A DNA stretch of 64,000 nucleotides, taken from Antiquaquibacter soli (lineage in GTDB: Bacteria > Actinomycetota > Actinomycetes > Actinomycetales > Microbacteriaceae). The translations under genes and the position numbers were made by a program. The notes below the pieces were generated by a model, which was not told the DNA's origin, made no database searches, and saw nothing but the letters and a program-made list of their open reading frames with translations. The stretch is taken from contig NZ_JAUQUB010000005.1 in the NCBI RefSeq assembly GCF_030580675.1, positions 83,824 through 147,823 of the forward strand, given 5' to 3'. This document shows, in pieces, positions 24,458 to 33,717 of the stretch (the first letter of the stretch is position 1; each line of letters begins with the position of its first letter).

Positions 24458-26939
24458 TCCGCTCGTCACCCGGCTGACCGTCGATCGATCCACGGCGCCG
24501 TTCATCTCCTCGTCGCGCCCGCGCCTGTCGTGGACCGCCTCCGCTGACGGGCAATGGCGGCAGGCATCGGCCCTCCTGCGCCTGACCCGCGGCGGGCTCT
24601 CGACCGAGCGCCGGCACGACGGTCCCGAGTCCGTCGACGTCGAGTGGCCCTTCGACCCGCTTCAGCCGCGGGACGACGTCGCGATCCAGGTGCAGGTCGT
24701 CGGGAGCGACGGGTCCCGATCGCCCTGGAGCGCGCCCCATAGCTTCGGCGCGGGGTTCCTCGGCGACGGCGAGTGGCAAGCCGAGTTCCTCACCGATGGT
24801 GCTGGCCCCTCTCGTTTCCGCACCGAGTTCACCACCTCCACTGCCGTCGCCCGCGCCACTCTCTTCGCCACCGCTCGCGGCGTCGTCGTCGCCCACCTCA
24901 ACGGCGACCGCGTCAGCGACGACGTGCTCGCCCCGGGATGGACGGCGTACCGCCAGCGCCTGACGCTCGAGTCGTGGGATGTAAGCGCGCACGTCGCGCT
25001 CGGCGTCAACCGCCTCGAGCTCACCGCCGCTGGCGGCTGGTACACCGAGTCCTACGGGTTCGGCGACGACCACGCCCGCTACTACGGCGACGAGGTCGCC
25101 GTCGCGGCTCAGCTCCACCTCGAGTTCGAGGACGGCACCACTGCGACCGTCCGCACCGACGAGTCGTGGTCCGCGAGTTCGACCGGTCCCCTCGTCTCGA
25201 GCGGCATCTATCCGGGGGAGGAGTACGACGCCACGCGGACGTGGACCGGGTGGAGGCCCGCGCGGGTGGCCGAGCGCGGCATCCTGCCCTCCGCTCGGAG
25301 CGCGCCCCCCGTGCGCCGACAGGAGCTCGTTCCGGTGAGCCGGGTGCTCGAGACGCCGAGCGGAGCGCGCGTTCTCGACTTCGGGCAGAACCTCGTCGGC
25401 CGCGTCCGCCTGGTGTCGCGCGGGCGACCCGGCGACGTCATCACGCTCCATCACGCCGAGGTGCTCGAGGGCGGGGAGCTCGCGCTGCGCCCCCTCCGCC
25501 GAGCGGCAGCGAGCGACCGGTACACCCACGGCGGCGAGGGTCCAGAGGTCTGGGAGCCGGAGTTCACCTTCCACGGGTTCCGCTACGTGCAGGTCGACGG
25601 CGTCGACGATCTGCGCGCCGACGACTACCGCGCCGTCGTGCTGCATAGCGACCTCGAGCGCACCGGCTCCTTCGAGTCGTCGTCGCCCCTCCTCAACCGG
25701 CTGCACGAGAACGTCGTCTGGAGCATGCGCGGCAACATGCTCGCCCTGCCCACCGACTGCCCGCAGCGCGACGAGAGGCTCGGCTGGACGGGCGACGTGC
25801 AGGTCTTCGCCCCGACCGCTGCCTTCCTGTACGACTGCGACGGGTTCCTCGCGTCCTGGCTCGAGGACCTGGCGCTGGAGCAGTCCGCCGCGGACGGCAT
25901 CGTGCCCGTCGTCATCCCGTGGGTGATCGGGTGGGAGCCGACGGAGGTCGCGGGCTGGGGCGACGCGGCGACCGTGGTGCCCTGGGTGCTCTTCGAGCGA
26001 TTCGGCGACCGCTCGGTCCTCGAGCGGCAGGCAGGATCGATGCGGTCGTGGGCCGATCGGCTGCGTCGTCGGGCGGACGGGACGGGACTCATCCTGGGGG
26101 GCTTCCAGTTCGGGGACTGGTTGGACCCGGCGGCCCCGCCGGAGCATCCCGAGCGCGGCGCGACGAGCCCCGATCTCGTCGCGTCGGCGTGGTACATCCG
26201 CTCGCTCGACCTCGTGGCGCGGCTCGATGCGCTGCTCGGGGCGGCGGACTCGGGATACGCCGCCGACGCGGCCGCGGCTCGCGACGCCTTCCGCGCTCGA
26301 TTCGTCGCGGGCCCGGGCCGACTCACCTCGGATTCGGCGACGGCGTACGCGCTCGCGATCGCGTTCGACCTCGTTCCGGGCGCTGCGCCCGCGTTCGGCG
26401 AGCGGCTCGCCGAGCTCGTCCGCACCGCCGGCTACCGCATCACGACGGGCTTCCTCGGAACGCCCCTCCTGCTGGATGCCCTCTCCTCGACCGGTCACGA
26501 CGACGCCGCCGTCGACCTCCTTCTCCAGGAGGAGTGCCCCTCGTGGCTCTACCCCGTGACGATGGGAGCGACGACGGTCTGGGAGCGCTGGGACAGCATG
26601 CGGCCCGACGGCTCGCTCAACCCGGGCGAGATGACCTCGTTCAATCACTACGCCCTCGGGAGCGTCGCCGATTGGATGCACCGGCGCCTCGCCGGGCTGA
26701 GCGCGCTCGAGCCCGGCTACCGGGTGGTGGGCGTCGCCCCGCACGTCACGGCTCGGCTGGACTCGGCTCGCGCCGAGCTCGCGACCCCGTACGGCGTCGC
26801 GGCGAGCGGTTGGTCGCGCCAGCCCGACGGGTCGGTCCGCGTCGAGTGCACGATCCCGACGGGTACCCGGGGTGTCGTCGAGCTGCCGACCGGCCTCGTC
26901 CTCGAGGTGGGACCGGGGATGCACGGGTGGACGCTGTGA
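24438..26939 (+). CDS. GH78 alpha-L-rhamnosidase
   Basis: 833-residue enzyme that releases terminal alpha-L-rhamnose. N-terminal beta domains (residues 1-400) include the rhamnosidase N-domain sequence ATLFATARGVVVAHLNGDRV and TAYRQRLTLESWDV. The (alpha/alpha)6 barrel carries the catalytic block CPQRDERLGWTGDVQ (about 441-455) and later GATTVWERWDSM and SFNHYALGSV, all characteristic of GH78. There is no signal peptide, so the substrate is imported. ATG 24438 is set by the TAGTCT box 8 nt upstream and the lack of a ribosome binding site; residues PKRFIT are encoded by the operator. Confidence 0.93.
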   Translation: MPKRFITPLVTRLTVDRSTAPFISSSRPRLSWTASADGQWRQASALLRLTRGGLSTERRHDGPESVDVEWPFDPLQPRDDVAIQVQVVGSDGSRSPWSAPHSFGAGFLGDGEWQAEFLTDGAGPSRFRTEFTTSTAVARATLFATARGVVVAHLNGDRVSDDVLAPGWTAYRQRLTLESWDVSAHVALGVNRLELTAAGGWYTESYGFGDDHARYYGDEVAVAAQLHLEFEDGTTATVRTDESWSASSTGPLVSSGIYPGEEYDATRTWTGWRPARVAERGILPSARSAPPVRRQELVPVSRVLETPSGARVLDFGQNLVGRVRLVSRGRPGDVITLHHAEVLEGGELALRPLRRAAASDRYTHGGEGPEVWEPEFTFHGFRYVQVDGVDDLRADDYRAVVLHSDLERTGSFESSSPLLNRLHENVVWSMRGNMLALPTDCPQRDERLGWTGDVQVFAPTAAFLYDCDGFLASWLEDLALEQSAADGIVPVVIPWVIGWEPTEVAGWGDAATVVPWVLFERFGDRSVLERQAGSMRSWADRLRRRADGTGLILGGFQFGDWLDPAAPPEHPERGATSPDLVASAWYIRSLDLVARLDALLGAADSGYAADAAAARDAFRARFVAGPGRLTSDSATAYALAIAFDLVPGAAPAFGERLAELVRTAGYRITTGFLGTPLLLDALSSTGHDDAAVDLLLQEECPSWLYPVTMGATTVWERWDSMRPDGSLNPGEMTSFNHYALGSVADWMHRRLAGLSALEPGYRVVGVAPHVTARLDSARAELATPYGVAASGWSRQPDGSVRVECTIPTGTRGVVELPTGLVLEVGPGMHGWTL

Positions 26940-28087
26940 GGTACCGCGAGGTCTTCCCGTCCCGCGCCGTCGAGGTCGTCGGTGCCCTGGACCTGCCGGT
27001 GTCGGGCGCGGGCCGAGTGCGACCGCGTCGGCTCCCGGCGTGGACGCGGTCCCAGATGCCGTCGGAGAACTTCGACTTCGTGGTCTCCATGACCTCGGGC
27101 GTGCGGATCGTGACGCGGACCGCGGCGACCGTGATCGAGCTCGTCGCCGACTTCGTCTCCATCGCACCGCCGGGGATCGAGCCCGCGCCCGTCGTCCTGG
27201 AGCTCGTCGTCGAGGGCGTCCCCCGCGCGCGTCGCGTCGTGCGGGTCGACCACTCCACGCTCGTCGACCCCGAGCGCTACGCGGTCCGACGACAGGGCGA
27301 GCCGGCCGCCGTTCGCTTCTCCGGACTCGAGCCTGGCGAGAAGACTGTGGAGCTGTGGCTGCCCCACACGTGCGCCGTCGACCTCCTCGAGATCCGCAGC
27401 GACGCGCCTCTCCGGACCGCGGAGCGCTCGCGACCGCGGTGGGTGCACCACGGATCCTCCATCAGCCAGGGGGGAGAGGCGTCGGCACCCACCCGCACCT
27501 GGCCGGTGGTCGCCGCGCGGCTCGCGGGAGTCGATGTGCTCAACCTGGGCTTCAGCGGGAACGCGGTCGGCGACCCGTTCGTCGCGCGGACCATCCGCGA
27601 CCTGCCCGCGGACGCGATCAGCCTCGAGATCGGAATCAACGTCGTCAACGGCGACCTCATGCGCAGGCGCGCGTTCGAGCCCGTGATGCACGGGTTCCTC
27701 GACACCATCCGGGACGGGCATCCCGACGCACCGCTGCTGCTGATCGGTCCGATCCCGTGCCCGTCGGTCGAGTCCCTGCCCGGGCCTACGGTCATCCGCG
27801 GCGGCATGGCCGCGTCGGCCGGCGATCCCCGCCAGCTCGCCGAGGGCGCCATGAGCCTGTCGGTCGTGCGGGACGCGCTCGCCGCCGTGCTGCGGAACCG
27901 ACGGGATGATGCCCTCCACTACCTCGACGGGCGAGCGCTGCTGCGACCCGCGGAGGTGTCCGACCTGGACGACGGCCTCCATCCGAACGCTCGAGCGCTC
28001 GTGCGGATGGGGCAGCGCTTCGCCCGCACGGCATTCGCGGAGGGTGGGCCGCTCGCTCCTAGGCTCGCGAGGTCAGCGAGCCGGTGA
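26936..28087 (+). CDS. SGNH-hydrolase esterase, carbohydrate-esterase type
   Basis: 383 residues. About 160 N-terminal residues form a beta-rich domain, followed by an SGNH hydrolase: VHHGSSISQGGEA (nucleophile Ser), FSGNAVGDP (Gly block), EIGINVVNGD (Asn block) and DGLHPNARA (Asp/His). This two-domain plan is that of acetyl-esterases acting on plant polysaccharides. GTG 26936 overlaps the rhamnosidase stop (GTGA), so the pair is co-translated. It may deacetylate the rhamnose-containing oligosaccharide. It overlaps the 3' end of the convergent SDR gene by 29 bp. Confidence 0.85.
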   Translation: MRYREVFPSRAVEVVGALDLPVSGAGRVRPRRLPAWTRSQMPSENFDFVVSMTSGVRIVTRTAATVIELVADFVSIAPPGIEPAPVVLELVVEGVPRARRVVRVDHSTLVDPERYAVRRQGEPAAVRFSGLEPGEKTVELWLPHTCAVDLLEIRSDAPLRTAERSRPRWVHHGSSISQGGEASAPTRTWPVVAARLAGVDVLNLGFSGNAVGDPFVARTIRDLPADAISLEIGINVVNGDLMRRRAFEPVMHGFLDTIRDGHPDAPLLLIGPIPCPSVESLPGPTVIRGGMAASAGDPRQLAEGAMSLSVVRDALAAVLRNRRDDALHYLDGRALLRPAEVSDLDDGLHPNARALVRMGQRFARTAFAEGGPLAPRLARSASR

Positions 28088-28844
28088 CGTTCACGAGCGC
28101 CCGGCGGGTCAGCAGCTTCGACGTGACGACGGTCGCGCGATTGCGCGCCCCGGACACGATGCTCGGCGGCGGGTTCGTGCCGTCGAGGCTCCGCAGAGCG
28201 AGGGAGACGACCTCCTCCGCCGACTGGAACGCGCCCACCCGCGCCTCCTCGCCGGCGATGTCGAAGAACTCGGTGCGGGTCGCGCCGGGGGAGAGGGCGA
28301 GCACCTGCAGGCTCGTGGTCTTGTTCTCGAACCACAACGCCTCGGTGAAGCTCAGCACGAACGATTTCGTCGCTCCGTAGACGGCCATCCACGGCACCGG
28401 CTGGTAAGCCGCGGTGCTCGCGACGTTGACGAGGACGCCGCGCTTCGCCGCCTGCAATTGGGGATAGAACTCCCGCGTGAGATCGACGAGGGCGGCGACG
28501 TTGAGGGCGACCTCCTCGTGAATGCGCGCCGGGTCCTCGTCCTCGAAGCGATTGCGGGTGGCGAAGCCGGCGTTGTTGACGAGGCCGTCGACCCGGATGC
28601 CTCGACTCTCGAGCTCCGCTCCGAGCGCGCGAGCGGCTCCCGGTGCTGCCAGGTCGGCCGCCACGACCTCGACGGTGCGACCGCGGGAGCGCAGCTGCGC
28701 GGCGAGGGACTCGAGCCTGTCGAGCCGCCGGGCGACGAGCACGAGGTCGGCGCCGCGGGCGGCCAGCTGCCGAGCGAACTCGGCGCCGAGCCCCGAGCTG
28801 GCGCCCGTGATGAGCACGGTCGAATCGGAGTAGGAGTGGGCCAT
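28059..28844 (-). CDS. Short-chain dehydrogenase/reductase
   Basis: 261-residue classical SDR with NAD(P) motif TGASSGLG, NNAG, and catalytic Ser and YGATK (Tyr-x3-Lys). The dhinucleotide preference may be NADP because of the VARRLDRL arginines after the second strand. ATG 28844 follows AAAGGCG; a TTG six bases upstream is also possible. It is divergent from a TetR gene that probably represses it. The substrate is unknown. Confidence 0.9.
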   Translation of the reverse strand: MAHSYSDSTVLITGASSGLGAEFARQLAARGADLVLVARRLDRLESLAAQLRSRGRTVEVVAADLAAPGAARALGAELESRGIRVDGLVNNAGFATRNRFEDEDPARIHEEVALNVAALVDLTREFYPQLQAAKRGVLVNVASTAAYQPVPWMAVYGATKSFVLSFTEALWFENKTTSLQVLALSPGATRTEFFDIAGEEARVGAFQSAEEVVSLALRSLDGTNPPPSIVSGARNRATVVTSKLLTRRALVNVTGSLTSRA

Positions 28845-28863
28845 GGGCAACGCCTTTCGTGGG

Positions 28864-28905
28864 TGAACGGTTGTTTACCCATGTAGGTTTACACCTGTTA
28901 AGCTT
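28864..28905. promoter_or_regulatory. Shared control region of the SDR and TetR genes
   Basis: GTTTAC occurs twice in direct orientation about 14 nt apart in this AT-rich interval. On the minus strand TTAACA and GTAAAC are 17 nt apart and may be the SDR promoter. The repeats are candidate TetR sites. Confidence 0.45.
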
Positions 28906-28935
28906 CGTTGTCCAGCGAGTGATCGAGGAGGTGAT

Positions 28936-29511
28936 GTGACCAAGCGCGAACCCAACCCGCGCGGGGCTGGCGACCAGCTCCGCGCCCAGCTCGTCGCGGC
29001 AGCGAGCGAACTGCTGCTCAGCCCGCAGTCCGTCGCGCTCCCGTCGCTGCGCGCAGTAGCTCGGGCGTGCGACGTCTCCCCGGCGGCTGTCTACCTGCAT
29101 TTCGACTCGCAGAAGGCGCTCATCGACGCCGTCATCGACACCCAGCTCGCGTCACTCGGAGCGGCGGTGCGGGCGGCGCCTGAGCATCCGGACGGCGCGA
29201 TCGTCGCCTTCGGGCTCGCCTACGCCGACTGGGCGCTCGAGCATCCCGGCGCGTATCAGCTGCTGTTCGAGAGCGCCGACCGCCTCGGAATGGGCGAGGG
29301 CGACCACCACGCGTCCGGCGACGAGCTCATCGCCGGTGCTACCGCGCTGCTGACGGCGACGACGTCGACCCGCGAGCCCCGCCGGCTCGCGCTCTCCCTC
29401 TGGAGCGCGCTGCACGGGGTCGTGTCCCTGAGGCTGCACAAGCCCCACATGGACTGGGAGGTCGCGCTCGACGAGGAGATCCGCTGGGTGGTGCTGCGGC
29501 TGCTCGGGTGA
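28936..29511 (+). CDS. TetR-family transcriptional regulator
   Basis: 191-residue repressor. The N-terminal helix-turn-helix is SLRAVARACDVSPAAVYLHFDSQKALIDAVI, the TetR signature, and the C-terminal ligand domain is of the WHG type (LWSALHGVVSLRLHKPHMDW). GTG 28936 follows GAGGAGGTGAT. It is divergent from the SDR gene, which it probably controls together with itself. Confidence 0.92.
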   Translation: MTKREPNPRGAGDQLRAQLVAAASELLLSPQSVALPSLRAVARACDVSPAAVYLHFDSQKALIDAVIDTQLASLGAAVRAAPEHPDGAIVAFGLAYADWALEHPGAYQLLFESADRLGMGEGDHHASGDELIAGATALLTATTSTREPRRLALSLWSALHGVVSLRLHKPHMDWEVALDEEIRWVVLRLLG

Positions 29512-29539
29512 CGGTGGAGACAGCGCGAGCGTGCGGGCC

Positions 29540-29785
29540 TCACAGGGCGGGGAACGGCTCGTCGTGGTCGCCCTCGTCGTCGTCGCTCTCGCGCTCGATG
29601 AACTCGACGCGGTGCTGCGGGGTGACGAGCACGCTGCGACTGAGCATCCCGGCCGACGTCGGCATGTCGACGAGCCCGCCCCCGAGGCTCACGGCCGTGA
29701 CCACGTCGAGCTTCAACTGCTCGAAGAGGTCACCAGTCGAGATCACGAAGTACATATCGTCGATCATCATCGTGCGGTAGACCAC
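29540..29785 (-). CDS. Small acidic protein of unknown function
   Basis: 81 residues, no recognised domain. The body is a compact alternation of hydrophobic strands (DDMYFVISTGDLFEQLKLDVV) with a very acidic tail (ERESDDDEGDHDEPFP). GTG 29785 follows GAGGAGC at 5 nt, which decides the start over a longer upstream frame. It could be a small beta-barrel or partner protein. Confidence 0.6.
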   Translation of the reverse strand: MVYRTMMIDDMYFVISTGDLFEQLKLDVVTAVSLGGGLVDMPTSAGMLSRSVLVTPQHRVEFIERESDDDEGDHDEPFPAL

Positions 29786-29969
29786 GGGAGCTCCTCGGGT
29801 GGGGTCCAGCCACCCTACTGATACGACAGTGCCGCGGCGACCCCTTGCGCACCCGGACGGCAACGGATACGGAACGTTCAGAGGAATGTCACCCGAACGG
29901 GGGTAGACTGGTCGAAACAGTGACGGATGCCATGCCACGGGTTCGCCGCACGACCATCGGAGGCCCCCC

Positions 29970-30317
29970 ATGGGCACACTCACCTATGACAACACCATCG
30001 TCCGGTTCGACGATCGCGTGCTGACTCACCTGCAGATCGCGATCGTCCGGCTCTTCCGCCGCGAGCTCTCCTTCCCGATGTCGTGGAAGCGCGCCGTCGA
30101 GGCGGGCTCGGGGCGCGGCTCGCTCTGGATGGTTCACACGACGCCCGTCTATTTCGATTTCGAAGGGTCGCGCATCCCGACGATCAGCGATGAGTGGGTG
30201 GCGCGGCTCGAGGACTCGGCGATGAGCTCCACGGGCCTCATCGTCAGCGGCGAGCACGGCGAGCTCGTCGGGGTCGGAGCATCCACCCCGGTGCCCGCGT
30301 ACGCGTTCGCGCGGTAG
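29970..30317 (+). CDS. Small conserved actinobacterial protein (DUF7882-like)
   Basis: 115-residue protein opening MGTLTYDNTIVRFDDRVLTH. From memory this resembles a family of small Microbacteriaceae proteins often mislabelled as ATP-dependent ligases. It has an SLWMVHTTPVYFDFEGSRIP core with paired strands and no catalytic signature. GGAGG lies 7 nt before ATG 29970. The role is unknown. Confidence 0.72.
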   Translation: MGTLTYDNTIVRFDDRVLTHLQIAIVRLFRRELSFPMSWKRAVEAGSGRGSLWMVHTTPVYFDFEGSRIPTISDEWVARLEDSAMSSTGLIVSGEHGELVGVGASTPVPAYAFAR

Positions 30318-30349
30318 CCGCTCAGCGGAGGCCCTGAGAGGATGGGCCC

Positions 30350-31201
30350 ATGCTGACCGCCGACGCCCACGTCCACAGCGAGTGGTCGTGGGATACGGGC
30401 GGCCCGCGCTCTGGTGCAGCGGGCCGGATGCGGGCGACGTGCGAGCGGGCAGAACGGATCGGGCTGCCCGCGATGGTATTCACGGAGCACCTCGACTTTC
30501 CCGGCACATGGCGGTCCCGCAGCGATGCGCTCATGGAGCACCAGCGGGGCTTCCTCGACGACGACGGACTCGTGCAGCACCCCTCGTTCGACGCCGAGGG
30601 CTACTTCGAGGCCATCGATCGGATGCGGCGCGATTTCCCCGCGCTGACGATCCTGACCGGCGTCGAGTTCGGCCAGCCCCACGTGTTCGAGGCCGAGGCC
30701 CGGGCGATCGTCGACCTCGACGCGCTCGGTCGCGTCAACGGGTCGCTGCACACCCTCGACCTCGGGGCGGGCGTGCGCGCCGAGCCGGATGTGCTGTACT
30801 CCGAGCATCCCGCCGACGACGTCGTCTGGGCGTACCTCACCGAGATTCCTCGCATGGTTGCCGGGTCGGACGTGTTCGAGGTCTTCACGCACATCGACTA
30901 CGCCGCGCGCGCGTGGCCGGCCGAGCGGCTCGGTCCTTTCGACCCGCGAAGGTTCGAGGAGGGCTACCGCGCGGCGATGCGCTCGATCGCCGACAGTGGC
31001 CGAGCGCTCGAACTCAACACCGGTCGGCTGTGGCCGTGGGTGCCGCAGTGGTGGGCCGAGGAGGGCGGTCGCGCCGTGTCGATCGGCAGCGACGCCCACA
31101 CTCCGGACGCCCTCGCCCGCAACTTCCCCGAGGCGATGGCGATGGCTGAGCACTTCGGCTTCCGGCCCGGGCGCCGGGCGTGGGATCTCTGGACTCGGTA
31201 G
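30350..31201 (+). CDS. PHP-domain phosphoesterase (histidinol-phosphatase-like)
   Basis: 283-residue metal-dependent phosphoesterase. Metal-binding PHP motifs are DAHVHSEWS (start), FTEHLDF, the Glu of GVEFGQPH, SLHTLD, FTHIDY and SDAHTP (near the C-terminus), all in the expected order. The family includes histidinol-phosphate phosphatase, so that activity is possible, but no his genes are nearby. ATG 30350 lacks a strong ribosome binding site; GAGGAT sits 6 nt upstream and may be a weak leaderless box. Confidence 0.87.
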   Translation: MLTADAHVHSEWSWDTGGPRSGAAGRMRATCERAERIGLPAMVFTEHLDFPGTWRSRSDALMEHQRGFLDDDGLVQHPSFDAEGYFEAIDRMRRDFPALTILTGVEFGQPHVFEAEARAIVDLDALGRVNGSLHTLDLGAGVRAEPDVLYSEHPADDVVWAYLTEIPRMVAGSDVFEVFTHIDYAARAWPAERLGPFDPRRFEEGYRAAMRSIADSGRALELNTGRLWPWVPQWWAEEGGRAVSIGSDAHTPDALARNFPEAMAMAEHFGFRPGRRAWDLWTR

Positions 31202-31210
31202 TCGGAGGCG

Positions 31211-31954
31211 CTACCGGGCGACCGCCTCGCGCACCGCGCCGGCCACCGACTCGTCCGAGGCGAGCAGCGCGATGCCGTGCGCGGTGCCCGGCACGATGAG
31301 CAGTTCGGCCGCCGGTTGCGCCCCTGCGAGCTCGCGCGCGGCATCCGCAAAATCCTCGTCGTCCTCGGCGGCCGCGATCAGCACGGGCGCGGTGATCGCC
31401 GGGATGCCCGCGAGCGCGTCGACTCCACCGTGCTCGACCGGCGGCGAGAGTGCGACGACGACGGCAGGCTCGGGGGAGAGCGAGCCGCCCGCGGCGAGGA
31501 CGAACGCACCGCCCATCGACGCCCCGACGAGCGCGTAGTCCTCGACCCCCTTGCTGCCGAGCCAGTCCGCGGCGGCCTGCAGGAGCGGCGCCGCGTCTGC
31601 GGTGAGCATGGGGATGATCACGGTGTAGCCGCCCGCCGCCAGCTCGCGACCGTAGGCATCCCACGAGCACGGCCCCTGTCCGGACTGGTGGGCGAGGATG
31701 ACGCCACGATCGCCCTCGCCGTACGCGATGGCCTCGGTCGGCACGCCCGGCGCGTCGAGAGCGAGAGCGATGTCGCCGGGCTGCAGGCATCCCGAGACAG
31801 CATCAGGCTCAGCAGATTCGACGAACGCGAACTCGGCCACCTCGGCCTCGGTGGACGGCACCGTCGGCTCGGTGCTCGGTTGGCAGCCCCCGAGCACAAG
31901 AGCGAGGGCGGTCACGATCGCGGCGGTGCGGGCGGGCTGGGCGGTGATCGTCAT
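31211..31954 (-). CDS. Alpha/beta-hydrolase lipoprotein
   Basis: 247 residues with signal peptide and lipobox LGGC (Cys about 24), so membrane-anchored on the outside. Hydrolase motifs: nucleophile elbow GASMGG, an Asp in AAAEDDEDF and a His in GTAHG, in the usual order of a dienelactone-hydrolase/alpha-beta fold. The substrate is unknown. It is monocistronic, with its start 70 nt from the ABC1-kinase stop. Confidence 0.85.
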   Translation of the reverse strand: MTITAQPARTAAIVTALALVLGGCQPSTEPTVPSTEAEVAEFAFVESAEPDAVSGCLQPGDIALALDAPGVPTEAIAYGEGDRGVILAHQSGQGPCSWDAYGRELAAGGYTVIIPMLTADAAPLLQAAADWLGSKGVEDYALVGASMGGAFVLAAGGSLSPEPAVVVALSPPVEHGGVDALAGIPAITAPVLIAAAEDDEDFADAARELAGAQPAAELLIVPGTAHGIALLASDESVAGAVREAVAR

Positions 31955-32023
31955 CGATCGGCCTCTCGGTCGGTACGGTGTGGGAGCGCTCCCACGTCCC
32001 AGTATGCCGCCGGTGAGGCTAGC

Positions 32024-33715
32024 TCACCAGCGCCGGAGCGACACGAGGATGTGCAGCATCGGGAGGGCCGACGCCGCCATGAGCACCGTGCCGAGCACCG
32101 GGTCCGTCGATCGCAGCACGACGCCCGCGATGAGGAGGGCACCGAACACGATCGAGGACGACACCCGCGCCACCGAGCGCTCGAGCAGGCGCATCCGGCG
32201 CTCCACTTCCGGCGATCGCACCGCCACCTGGCCGCGGTCGAGCCGGGTCGCGAGCTCGTCGAGCCGCTTCGGCAGCCGGGCGAGGGTCGAAGCGTAGCCG
32301 ATCGCCTGCTGCCCGAGGTCGCGCACGGCGGCCGTGCCCGTGGAGCTCAGCACGGTGCGCGCGAAGGGGTCGACGGCATCCCACATGTTGAAGTCGCGGT
32401 TGAGGGCGCTCGTCACCCCGGAGATGAGCGAGATCGTTCGGATGAGCAGCAGGAAGCTCTCCGGCAGCTGGAACGGCATCGCGCGCATGGTCTCCCCGAA
32501 CCGCGCGGCGAACTGCTCGAGCTCGCGCGGATCGACAGACTGCAGCTCGGCGACGCCCATTCCGCCGAATCGGTCGAAGAGGGCGGTCATCGCGCGCTCG
32601 AGGTCCTGGGTGTCGGCGGCGGGGAGGAGCACGCCCAGGCGCTCGAGGGAGGTGACGAGGGCGCGCCCGTCGCGGGCGACGACGGCGAGGATGAAGTCGC
32701 GAAGGCCCGCACGCAGGGCGTCCGAGATCTCGCCCATCATGCCGAAGTCGATGAACGTCAACCGCCAGTCATCCGGCGTGCCCGCCGGGCCGGGCGTCAC
32801 GAAGATGTTGCCGGGGTGCGGATCGGCGTGGAAGAAGCCGGCGACGAAGATCTGCTGGAACGTCGCCCGGGCGAGCTCGGAGGCGACCGCCGCCGGGTCG
32901 ATGCCCGCCGCGGTGAGGGATGCCACGTCGCTGATCTTGATGGCCGTGACATCCGAGAGGGTGAGCACTCGCGCGGTCGTGCGATCCCACACGACGACGG
33001 GCGCCGTGACGCGGTCGTCGTCCGCGAAGTCGTCGGCGAAGCGCTCGGCACTCGCCCCCTCGTGCAGGTAGTCGATCTCCTGCAGGCTCGTCGCGGCGAA
33101 CTCCTCGACGAGGGCAGGGGCGTCGACGCGGCGGGAGACGAGGCGCACGCGCGAGAGCCAGCGCCCCACGCGGCGGAGCGCGGCGAGGTCCACCTCGACG
33201 ACATCCTCGATGCCGGGCCGCTGCACCTTGATGACGACCTCGTCGAAGCCCAGGTCGGCGGAGATTCCCGGCGACAGCCGCGCGCGGTGGGCCTGGCCGA
33301 GGGATGCCGCGGCGATCGGCTGCGGCTCGACCCACGCGAACGCGTCCTCGAGCCGCATCCCGAGCTCCGCTTCGGCGAGCTCCCGGATCGCCGCCAACGG
33401 CTCGGGGGCGACCTCGTCCTGAAGCCCCTCCAGCTCGCGCGTGATCTCCGGCGGCAGCACGTCGAGCCGCGACGACAGGAACTGCCCGACCTTGATCATG
33501 AGGCCGCCGAGGTCGAGGGCGAGACCGTGGAAGCGCCGCGCGAGCCGTTGCAGCCGGGGGATGCGACCGCGCGCCGCCACTGCGCCGAGCCCGACCCGCG
33601 GCAGCACCAGCTCGAACCACCACGCCTGCACGAGCGCACGGGCGGCAAACCGCATGATGCGGCGGTATCGGGCGCGGAGGGCGCGCGCGTGCCGTCCCTG
33701 CTCGGGACCCGCCAC
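32024..33715 (-). CDS. ABC1/UbiB-family atypical protein kinase
   Basis: 563-residue membrane-associated kinase-like protein. Motifs: KxGQ block GGLMIKVGQFLSSR, Ala-rich loop IAAASLGQAHRA, VIKVQRPG (Lys), HADPHPGN and FIDFGMMG (catalytic and metal Asp). Two hydrophobic helices close the protein (SIVFGALLIAGVVL, VLMAASALPMLHIL). In proteobacteria the family supports ubiquinone synthesis; in Actinobacteria the role is unclear and may concern menaquinone or lipid metabolism. GTG 33715 lies directly after the PadR stop, so the two are co-transcribed. Confidence 0.92.
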   Translation of the reverse strand: MAGPEQGRHARALRARYRRIMRFAARALVQAWWFELVLPRVGLGAVAARGRIPRLQRLARRFHGLALDLGGLMIKVGQFLSSRLDVLPPEITRELEGLQDEVAPEPLAAIRELAEAELGMRLEDAFAWVEPQPIAAASLGQAHRARLSPGISADLGFDEVVIKVQRPGIEDVVEVDLAALRRVGRWLSRVRLVSRRVDAPALVEEFAATSLQEIDYLHEGASAERFADDFADDDRVTAPVVVWDRTTARVLTLSDVTAIKISDVASLTAAGIDPAAVASELARATFQQIFVAGFFHADPHPGNIFVTPGPAGTPDDWRLTFIDFGMMGEISDALRAGLRDFILAVVARDGRALVTSLERLGVLLPAADTQDLERAMTALFDRFGGMGVAELQSVDPRELEQFAARFGETMRAMPFQLPESFLLLIRTISLISGVTSALNRDFNMWDAVDPFARTVLSSTGTAAVRDLGQQAIGYASTLARLPKRLDELATRLDRGQVAVRSPEVERRMRLLERSVARVSSSIVFGALLIAGVVLRSTDPVLGTVLMAASALPMLHILVSLRRW

Positions 33716-33717
33716 CC

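Noticed and set aside
23415..27167. A 1250-codon minus-strand frame across the esterase and rhamnosidase genes
   Set aside because: Arg/Pro-rich shadow of genuine genes; no domain, and the true frames have catalytic motifs.
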